A stretch of 9,902 nt of DNA from Schleiferiaceae bacterium (lineage in GTDB: Bacteria; Bacteroidota; Bacteroidia; Flavobacteriales; Schleiferiaceae): assembly GCA_025210575.1 (NCBI GenBank), contig JAOARK010000231.1:1-9902 (forward strand), given 5' to 3'. Shown here piece after piece: positions 1 to 5,573 of the stretch (position 1 is its first letter; the number at the start of each line of letters is the position of its first letter). A program made the translations under genes and the position numbers. The notes under the pieces were generated by a model, which was not told the DNA's origin, did no database searches, and worked only from the letters and a program-made list of their open reading frames with translations.

Positions 1-1155
1 ATTTTTTGGGAAGGAATGCCGATAGCTGGAGCAATTGCCTTGTCTTACAAGCTTAAATCAAAAGGAGAGCTTTATTACGCTTCGGAAGGCTTTTTTAAAG
101 GTTCAATTTCATCTCTTAACGAAGCATTCTTTAGTACAATAGGTTTTGATTATACCCTTTGGTTTTATTTCTTCATTTTGGTACTTCTAATGATCATTGT
201 TTATCGGTACGATAAGCCAAGAGAGTTACAAGTTTTGAGCCTGATTGGATTAGGGTGCTTTTTATTCTACCCTATTGCTAACCTGTTTTTTTCTATCCCC
301 ACACCATTAGACAGAGCCATTTTGTATTGGCCATTTCTTTTACTCTTATTAGTAAGCTTTGCGCTCGACAGATTAAAACAAAGAGAATCTTTAAAAATTG
401 CAATCGCTACTATTCTAGTCCTTCCGTTTGGCTATCAATTTGTTAAGGTAAGTTCACTGAATCACGCCAGTGCTTTTAAGTGGAATACGGAACAGATAAA
501 CCCTCATTTTTTTGAATCTGTCATAAAAAACAACACAACTGTTGGAGGCTATTATTTAAGACAAAAATGTTGGGAGTATTTGAACATCAAAGAACAAGAC
601 AAAAGCTCATTTCTTCAAAGTAAGGAGTATCCCGATCTAGCACAAGAAATGATACTGGTTAATTTTTATGATAGCGCACACTTCAGTAAGCAATACCAAT
701 CAATCAAGCTAGATGTAGAGTCTGAAATGACGCTTATGAGATTAAAGCATAAAAGGAAAGACGAAATTGTCGGTGTTTATTATCCTGATCCCATTTCAAA
801 CATAGAAGGGTTTACAAACTTAGCCACGCTGTCATTTGACTCTATCGATAACACTATCTCATTATTCATTTCTGCCACACTTTCAAGTTCTGAAAAACCC
901 TTCAGGGGAATATTGGGAATATCTGCCACAGACAAGAATGGTGAGATTACCTTTTATGAAGAAATACGATTGCGTAATCTTTTCTTAAACTATAATGAAG
1001 AACAAAAAGTATTTCTTCCTCTTACTTATTCTAACACGGATGATGCTGTAGAGTTCAAAGTCTTCTTTTGGAATAAGGAAAATCAAGCTTTCAATCTAAA
1101 AGTTCATGAAATTGCAATTGCAGAATTGAAACCCACAAGTATCGAGTATGAGTAA
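1..1155 (+). CDS. C-terminal part of a polytopic membrane protein, possibly GT-C-like (5' end outside window)
   Basis: The reading frame is open to the left edge (it reads I-F-W-E-G before the first ATG at 16), so this is the 3' part of a longer gene and the ATG at 16 is probably internal. Counting from that ATG, about four hydrophobic segments follow (roughly residues 45-66, 72-96, 100-117 and 126-143). Next comes a soluble region of about 235 residues with alternating hydrophobic and polar stretches, probably beta-rich and extracytoplasmic. Several membrane helices ending in a C-terminal soluble domain is a common layout for GT-C type glycosyltransferases and related envelope proteins, but the diagnostic N-terminal loop is missing, so the function is a guess. 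The stop (TAA at 1153) is 75 bases before scoB. I do not recognise a named family. Confidence 0.75.
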   Translation: MFWEGMPIAGAIALSYKLKSKGELYYASEGFFKGSISSLNEAFFSTIGFDYTLWFYFFILVLLMIIVYRYDKPRELQVLSLIGLGCFLFYPIANLFFSIPTPLDRAILYWPFLLLLLVSFALDRLKQRESLKIAIATILVLPFGYQFVKVSSLNHASAFKWNTEQINPHFFESVIKNNTTVGGYYLRQKCWEYLNIKEQDKSSFLQSKEYPDLAQEMILVNFYDSAHFSKQYQSIKLDVESEMTLMRLKHKRKDEIVGVYYPDPISNIEGFTNLATLSFDSIDNTISLFISATLSSSEKPFRGILGISATDKNGEITFYEEIRLRNLFLNYNEEQKVFLPLTYSNTDDAVEFKVFFWNKENQAFNLKVHEIAIAELKPTSIEYE

Positions 1156-1200
1156 ATTGAAAATTTACCATTTGAATGATACTTACACGCATACAGACAT

Positions 1201-1208
1201 TATTTTTG
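1201..1208 (+). promoter_or_regulatory. Candidate Bacteroidota -7 promoter box upstream of scoB
   Basis: TATTTTTG matches the Bacteroidota sigma-factor -7 consensus TAnnTTTG exactly and ends 22 bases before the scoB ATG, which would give a short 5' leader. The nearest TTTG that could act as the -33 element is at 1171-1174, 26 bases upstream. That is longer than the usual spacing of about 19-21, so the promoter would be suboptimal. AT-rich sequence produces such matches by chance. Confidence 0.35.
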
Positions 1209-1230
1209 ACACACTTGAAAACAAAATAAA

Positions 1231-1890
1231 ATGGCCTTAGATAAAAACGGTATTGCCAAAAGAATAGCCCAAGAATTGAGAGACGGCTGGTATGTTAACT
1301 TAGGCATAGGTATTCCAACTTTAGTTGCAAATCATATCCCTGAAGGCATCAATGTGGAATTTCAGTCAGAGAATGGAATTTTGGGAATGGGTCCTTTTCC
1401 GTTTGAAGGTGAAGAAGATGCAGACTTGATTAATGCGGGTAAGCAAACCATCACTGCCATGGACGGAGCTTCTTATTTTGACAGTGCAACAAGCTTTGCC
1501 ATGATCAGAGGTCAACATGTACAAATGACTGTATTGGGCGCAATGGAGGTTTCAGAAAATGGAGACATTGCCAACTGGAAAATCCCAGGAAGAATGGTAA
1601 AAGGAATGGGCGGTGCAATGGATCTAGTTGCCAGTGCTGAGAACATTATCGTTGCTATGACTCATGCAAACAAGCGAGGAGAATCTAAGTTATTGAAGCA
1701 ATGCTCGTTGCCTATTACTGGAGTAAACTGTGTTAAGAAAATTGTTACAGACTTAGCTGTTTTGGAAGTTAATCCTGAAGGTGGTTTCATTTTGAAAGAA
1801 AGAGCCCCGGGAGTATCTGTTGAGGAAATAAAAGAAAAGACTGAGGGCTTATTAATCATTGATGGCGAAGTACCAGAAATGACAATATAA
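1231..1890 (+). CDS. scoB: 3-oxoacid CoA-transferase, subunit B
   Basis: This is the B subunit of a class I CoA-transferase, which moves CoA between succinyl-CoA and a 3-oxoacid such as acetoacetate through a glutamyl-CoA intermediate in the cytoplasm. At 219 residues it has the normal length for a separate B subunit. Visible signatures are the N-terminal LGIGIPT segment (24-30), the SENG motif with the catalytic glutamate E47 followed by a glycine-rich GILGMGP stretch, the G-x-x-Y-F-D segment near 79-84, and the conserved GMGGAMDL segment (125-132). The ATG is the natural start, with the family's usual short N-terminus. The A subunit, needed for activity, is not in the window; the gene before scoB is a membrane protein. 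Similarity to the whole subfamily (ScoB, AtoA, PcaJ) is high, so the preferred substrate is inferred; succinyl-CoA:acetoacetate is the most likely. An intrinsic terminator follows the stop. Confidence 0.95.
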   Translation: MALDKNGIAKRIAQELRDGWYVNLGIGIPTLVANHIPEGINVEFQSENGILGMGPFPFEGEEDADLINAGKQTITAMDGASYFDSATSFAMIRGQHVQMTVLGAMEVSENGDIANWKIPGRMVKGMGGAMDLVASAENIIVAMTHANKRGESKLLKQCSLPITGVNCVKKIVTDLAVLEVNPEGGFILKERAPGVSVEEIKEKTEGLLIIDGEVPEMTI

Positions 1891-1910
1891 TACTGTCGAG
1901 CAAGATTTAT

Positions 1911-1941
1911 AAAAAGGGATTAATGATTAATCCCTTTTTTT
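1911..1941 (+). terminator. Intrinsic terminator after scoB
   Basis: GGGATTA (1916-1922) pairs with TAATCCC (1928-1934) around a 5-base loop. The stem is extended by A5 (1911-1915) pairing with the start of the T7 run (1935-1941), which also serves as the U-tract. It lies 20 bases after the scoB stop. The A/T symmetry could allow some activity on the minus strand too, but no minus-strand gene ends here. The loop contains an ATG (1923), and the T-tract runs into the proposed start of the next gene. Confidence 0.85.
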
Positions 1942-3322
1942 GTTGAAACCCATTTGTAATTCATTGAATTTAAAACTGACATCAAAAAACTTATTCTGGT
2001 TATTAGCTTGTTTTGCTTTAGCCTGGATTATTATTTCTAAACCCTACGGACAAAAACAACCTGGTTTTAAAGTGATTGAATGGGACGTAACCTTGTACTA
2101 CACCTATCTACCCGCTTTGTTCATTTACGATGACATCAAACTCCAAAAAGAATGGAAAGTAGATCTACGCGAACATCAACTCTATCGAACTAAAAAAGCA
2201 CCAAATGGAAACCCCTATCTAAAAATGACCTCGGGGATGGCCATTTTGTACTCCCCCTATTTTTTCATTGCCCATGGAGCGACTTCACTCTTCAACCCTG
2301 AAATTGCTGATGGCTACAGCACGCCTTATAGAGTCGCTCTGATCTTGGGATCATTCATCAACATCTTTATTGGGATTTGGTTTCTGCGAAAAGTTCTCTT
2401 GCGTTTTTACTCTGACAAGGTAACAGCAGCTGTTCTTGCGATTGTTTTTCTTGGCACGAATTTATTGCACTACACCGTTTGGCGCGGAGCTATGAGCCAT
2501 GGTCACTCCTTCATGTTATCGGCAATCTTTCTATACTACCTCTTTAAATACAAAGACAATCCGACATTAAAATCTGCGGTTGTTATGGGCATAACCAGCG
2601 GATTAATCGTATTAATTCGCCCGGTAAATGCGCTCATTCCTTTAGCGTTTATGGCTTACTTATCCAATTACATTATTGTAAATAGACGTGTCATAATTTG
2701 GACACACTGGTTTTTGATGGCCCTTTGTGCCTTTCTTATTCTATTTATTCAAATGCTTTACTGGAAGGTAGTAACAGATCATTGGATCTTTTATTCCTAC
2801 GCAGACGAGGGGTTTTTCTGGTCAGATTCAAAGATTATAGAAGGCCTGTTTTCATATAGAAAAGGGTGGTTTATCTACTCTCCGCTGATGATTTTAGCTC
2901 TAGTTGGTATCGGTGCATTGTGGAAAAAGAAGAAGGCATTAAGCCTAAGCATTGGGTTAATGGCAGCAACAGCAATTTTTGTAACCTATGCTTGGTGGTG
3001 TTGGTGGTATGGTGGCAGCTTTGGCTCAAGACCAATGATAGACTTTTACGCAGTTCTTTCTATTCCTTTGGGGGCCTTTCTCACATATATCGATGGAAGC
3101 AAATCGTTTTCTGGAAAACCTGCCGTATTCATAATAACTCTACTTATTTCAATAAGTGTTTTTCAAAATTGGCAATATCAAAAACAAGTAATACATCACG
3201 ATAGCATGACTCAAAAAGCCTATTGGACCGTATTTCTTAAACCTTATTCTCCTGCTAACTATCAGGAGCTCTTAGACAAACCCGACTACGAAGAAGCAAA
3301 AAAAGGAAGACGCGATCTTTAA
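1940..3322 (+). CDS. Polytopic membrane protein resembling GT-C glycosyltransferases
   Basis: This is a 460-residue integral membrane protein with about nine to ten hydrophobic segments (for example 18-33, 132-149, 161-178, 189-203, 213-241, 252-274, 311-327, 335-350, 368-384 and 394-408). After the first helix, an acidic loop with E-W-D (47-49) and an aromatic YYTYLP stretch sits where GT-C enzymes carry catalytic acidic residues. Other landmarks are SHGHS (186-190), LIRPVN (225-230), a loop at 283-315 ending GWFIYSP, and a tryptophan-rich AWWCWWYGGSFGSRP segment (351-365). These fit the PMT/GT39-like membrane glycosyltransferase group that uses lipid-linked sugar donors, but donor and acceptor cannot be read from sequence. 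The start is uncertain: an in-frame stop at 1928 limits the frame, the first in-frame ATG is codon 96 (beyond helix 1), and only TTG codons at 1940, 1943 and 1964 are available. Adding one T to the T7 run would join it to ATG 1923. The stop overlaps that of the convergent cyclase gene. Confidence 0.75.
   Translation: MLKPICNSLNLKLTSKNLFWLLACFALAWIIISKPYGQKQPGFKVIEWDVTLYYTYLPALFIYDDIKLQKEWKVDLREHQLYRTKKAPNGNPYLKMTSGMAILYSPYFFIAHGATSLFNPEIADGYSTPYRVALILGSFINIFIGIWFLRKVLLRFYSDKVTAAVLAIVFLGTNLLHYTVWRGAMSHGHSFMLSAIFLYYLFKYKDNPTLKSAVVMGITSGLIVLIRPVNALIPLAFMAYLSNYIIVNRRVIIWTHWFLMALCAFLILFIQMLYWKVVTDHWIFYSYADEGFFWSDSKIIEGLFSYRKGWFIYSPLMILALVGIGALWKKKKALSLSIGLMAATAIFVTYAWWCWWYGGSFGSRPMIDFYAVLSIPLGAFLTYIDGSKSFSGKPAVFIITLLISISVFQNWQYQKQVIHHDSMTQKAYWTVFLKPYSPANYQELLDKPDYEEAKKGRRDL
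3319..3322. other. Shared TTAA double stop between convergent genes
   Basis: The plus-strand gene stops with TAA at 3320-3322 and the minus-strand cyclase stops with TAA at 3321-3319, so one palindromic TTAA supplies both stops. No terminator hairpin lies between the coding regions, so transcripts from each side must run into the opposite gene or end inside it. Confidence 0.95.
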
Positions 3323-5142
3323 GAATTAACTAAAGACACGTAATACATTTCTATTTCCCCTTTTCCTTTTACATCTATCAATCCTCTTTCTTCAAACTTG
3401 AATTTCGGATTGGCTTTTACCAACTCATAGGTGGTACCAGAGATATTCACTTTGCCTACATCACCATAACTTTCCATTCTTGATGCCGTGTTCACAGTAT
3501 CACCCCAGATATCGTATTGAAATTTTTTAACCCCTACTATTCCAGCCACAACTGTGCCCGTATGAATTCCTGAACGCATGCGCAATGCAGGAAGTCCTTT
3601 TTCAATTCGCTCATTATAGCGCTTACCCAGAAATACCTGCATCTCTAACGCAGCGAGGATAGTCCTTTCTGCAGCCCCTTCATTATCTAATGGCACACCT
3701 CCTGCAGCCATATAAGAATCTCCTATGGTCTTGATCTTTTCCACACCATGCTTGCTCATGATTTCATCAAACCCTTTGAAACAGCCATCGATTTCTTCTA
3801 CCAGCTCTTCAGCGCTAAGAAGTTGAGTAAACTCTGTGAACTTCTCAAAATCGGTGAAGAGTACTGAGACTCTTTGATGGTATCGTGCTTGCGTCTTACC
3901 CTTGACCTTCAATTCTTCAGCTACCTCAACAGGAAGAATATTTAATAACAAATCATCGGACCTTTTCTTTGCTCTTTCAACTAAATACTTCGACTTACGA
4001 ACATATTTCAGCCTTCTATACAACGCAATGGCTATAACCAAAACGATAAAAAGACCCAAAGCAACAATGTCTCTAGTTCTGCCTGTTTGCTCAAGATTCA
4101 ATTCATTTTCCAGCCTATCGTTTTCAAGCTGAATTATCCGTTCTCGTTGCTTGCTACTTTCATATTCTTTCTCAAGCTCCTTCATAATCTGGATCTTCTC
4201 CAGACTCAATAGGCTATCCTTTAATTCAGCCTGTTCTTTTAAAACATCTCTCGATTCTTTAAACTTTCCTTGCTGATAAAGAATAGAGGATTTGTTCCTT
4301 AAAAACACCAGCAAATCACTAGTTGCATAGTGCTCTCTACCAATCTCTATAGCTTTTGAATAATAAAGGTTTGCGTTTTCAAGTTGTCCCCATTCTTCAT
4401 AGATAACTCCCAGATTGTTGTAATAATCCATCTTCAAATTGTATGGAGTATTTTCATCAAACTTAGATTTCAATAAGTTCAAGTAGTAAAATGAACTATC
4501 GTAGTCTGACTTCATGAGATAAAAAGCTCCCAGATTTTGAAGGCTTGATCGAATATGGTATTGGAACCCATGTTGCTCACTTTCAACCTGTATTCTTTTC
4601 ATGATGGATATCGCTCTATCCGTTTGCCCATCATTTGAAAATAGAATCGCTCGATTCGTCAACACATTGAGCTCGTACTCTTTGAGTTCTCCATCTTGGG
4701 CTGCTTGTAATGCTATTGTACTTACTGAATCTCCTAATGCTGTTTCACCAACATAGAGATAAAAGATTGTCCAAGAATTATAGAGGTAATATTGATTTGA
4801 GTCTGGACAGGTAGGACTATCGAATTTTGAAGCTTGAATAAATGAATAAAGCGAAGAGTCTGTTTTTCCTTCTGCCCATTGAAATCTTGCTTTTAGGGCA
4901 TATAAATAACTTAATGAGCAACTGTCTTTCTTTAGATCAAAACGGTATATGGCATCATTGAGTTGAGCAAGTGTAGTATCGTAATTGCTCCAAGATGCGC
5001 CTTTAATTGTTGAACTTAATTCATTAAAAAAGACCTCATCATTGTTGTTGAGGTCTTTGTTAATGGTCTCTTGCCCCAATAGAAATGAGGGCAAAACCGT
5101 TAAGATGATCAGCGAAAAATTTCGCAGCTCATTCAAAATCAT
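3319..5142 (-). CDS. Transmembrane class III adenylate cyclase with periplasmic TPR domain
   Basis: Predicted to make cAMP from ATP at the inner face of the cytoplasmic membrane. Numbering is from the ATG at 5142 (607 residues); a TTG two codons upstream (5148) is less likely. Order of parts: a signal peptide or anchor (1-23); TPR-like helical repeats (about 50-305, clearest near 240-268); a charged coiled coil with E-L-E-K-E-Y-E-S (about 308-352); one membrane helix (about 359-376); a short linker; and a class III cyclase domain (about 424-600). Catalytic residues are intact: metal-binding D431 (FTDF) and D475 (IGDS), the adenine-selecting pair K471 and D544 (QYDIWG), then N551 and R555 (TVNTASR). 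K and D at the selectivity positions favour ATP; guanylate cyclases usually have E and C there. TPR–coiled coil–helix is a common Bacteroidota sensor layout, here fused to a cyclase instead of a kinase or HTH domain. The likely upstream partner is the 57-codon ORF 12 bases away. Confidence 0.9.
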   Translation of the reverse strand: MILNELRNFSLIILTVLPSFLLGQETINKDLNNNDEVFFNELSSTIKGASWSNYDTTLAQLNDAIYRFDLKKDSCSLSYLYALKARFQWAEGKTDSSLYSFIQASKFDSPTCPDSNQYYLYNSWTIFYLYVGETALGDSVSTIALQAAQDGELKEYELNVLTNRAILFSNDGQTDRAISIMKRIQVESEQHGFQYHIRSSLQNLGAFYLMKSDYDSSFYYLNLLKSKFDENTPYNLKMDYYNNLGVIYEEWGQLENANLYYSKAIEIGREHYATSDLLVFLRNKSSILYQQGKFKESRDVLKEQAELKDSLLSLEKIQIMKELEKEYESSKQRERIIQLENDRLENELNLEQTGRTRDIVALGLFIVLVIAIALYRRLKYVRKSKYLVERAKKRSDDLLLNILPVEVAEELKVKGKTQARYHQRVSVLFTDFEKFTEFTQLLSAEELVEEIDGCFKGFDEIMSKHGVEKIKTIGDSYMAAGGVPLDNEGAAERTILAALEMQVFLGKRYNERIEKGLPALRMRSGIHTGTVVAGIVGVKKFQYDIWGDTVNTASRMESYGDVGKVNISGTTYELVKANPKFKFEERGLIDVKGKGEIEMYYVSLVNS

Positions 5143-5154
5143 AATCAAATGTTA

Positions 5155-5328
5155 TTATCCAGCTGGTGTTCCTTTCGGCTCTCCGTCAGCGTACCCCGCG
5201 GTTGAACCTTTGGGCACTCCTTTTTGCAATGAAGATTGTAAATCTGGAATTTTAACCTTTCCGTCCTGATCGCTTCCATCCTGAGATGTATTCGAATCAG
5301 TCGCTTCTAAATTGAATAAATCATTCAT
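5155..5328 (-). CDS. Small hypothetical protein upstream of the cyclase (57 aa)
   Basis: An ATG at 5328 opens a 57-codon frame ending in tandem TAA TAA, 12 bases before the cyclase ATG and on the same strand, so co-transcription is likely. The product has no hydrophobic segment and no cysteine. Its N-terminal half is acidic and polar: residues 18-29 (GSDQDGKVKIPD) loosely resemble an EF-hand or dockerin calcium loop, with D20, D22, G23, V25 and D29 in register but glycine instead of aspartate at position 1. The C-terminal third contains two copies of GxPKGxxAG (37-45 and 49-57) separated by YAD, a 12-residue period. I do not recognise the family. It could be a cyclase partner, a translated leader coupled to cyclase translation, or a chance ORF. 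Position, tandem stops and the repeat argue for a real gene; its short length argues for caution. Confidence 0.55.
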   Translation of the reverse strand: MNDLFNLEATDSNTSQDGSDQDGKVKIPDLQSSLQKGVPKGSTAGYADGEPKGTPAG

Positions 5329-5445
5329 GACTACAGGTTTTTAGTTAATTTCTTTGCCTAAGGTAATCATTCTATATAAAATCAATTTTAGAAAATTATA
5401 ACCCTCCTATTTCTTGTTCTTCAGATTACCGCATACCCACCTATT

Positions 5446-5460
5446 CACAATTGAATTGTG
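5446..5460. repeat. Perfect 15-bp palindrome, candidate operator
   Basis: CACAATT-G-AATTGTG is a perfect 7-bp inverted repeat around one central base. The right half with its flanking G, GAATTGTG, recurs at 5516-5523, exactly 63 bp downstream, close to six helical turns. The location between divergent genes suits a dimeric regulator. It does not end in a T-tract, so a terminator is unlikely. Confidence 0.45.
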
Positions 5461-5483
5461 GGATATTCATAGCGAATTATTTA

Positions 5484-5493
5484 CATTGCAATG
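5484..5493. repeat. 10-bp perfect palindrome CATTGCAATG
   Basis: A short perfect palindrome without a spacer, between the 15-bp palindrome and the repeated GAATTGTG. It could be part of an operator, but a palindrome this short in AT-rich DNA can occur by chance. Confidence 0.25.
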
Positions 5494-5573
5494 AATTCTA
5501 TTCTCATAACCACCAGAATTGTGACTTTGTACTGCCTGCCTCTAGCATCAGGTTTAAATCAAACCCCTCCTCT

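Larger units (their letters stand above)
5329..5573. promoter_or_regulatory. Divergent intergenic region between the small ORF/cyclase pair and the WG-repeat gene
   Basis: This 245-bp region should hold promoters for both directions. No exact TAnnTTTG was found. The nearest matches are TGACTTTG (5522-5529, plus strand, one mismatch, 44 bases before the WG start) and TAAAATTG on the minus strand (5390-5383, one mismatch), neither with a convincing -33 box. It contains palindromes at 5446-5460 and 5484-5493, and a repeat of GAATTGTG at 5453-5460 and 5516-5523. No convincing gene lies inside: the frame open from a TTG at 5451 is just an upstream extension of the WG ORF. Confidence 0.5.

Noticed and set aside
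2866..3204. 112-codon plus-strand ORF inside the GT-C-like gene
   Set aside because: It is an alternate frame of a coding region whose own frame gives coherent membrane helices and conserved motifs.
5143..5148. TTG start for the cyclase at 5148
   Set aside because: An ATG two codons downstream (5142) gives the same signal peptide and is the more usual start.
4985..5269. Plus-strand ORF of 94 codons across the cyclase start and the small ORF
   Set aside because: It lies antisense to the well-supported cyclase coding region and its product shows no recognisable feature; the minus-strand frame explains the sequence better.
5445..5535. cAMP-receptor (CRP) binding site near the cyclase promoter region
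   Set aside because: The palindrome has the halves in the reverse order (TCACA before TGTGG) compared with TGTGA-N6-TCACA, and the TGTGA at 5520-5524 has no TCACA partner at the correct distance.
5451..5573. N-terminal extension of the WG-repeat protein from a TTG at 5451
   Set aside because: The 41 added residues are low in structure, begin with TTG inside a palindrome, and would bury a clear signal peptide that begins at the ATG at 5574.
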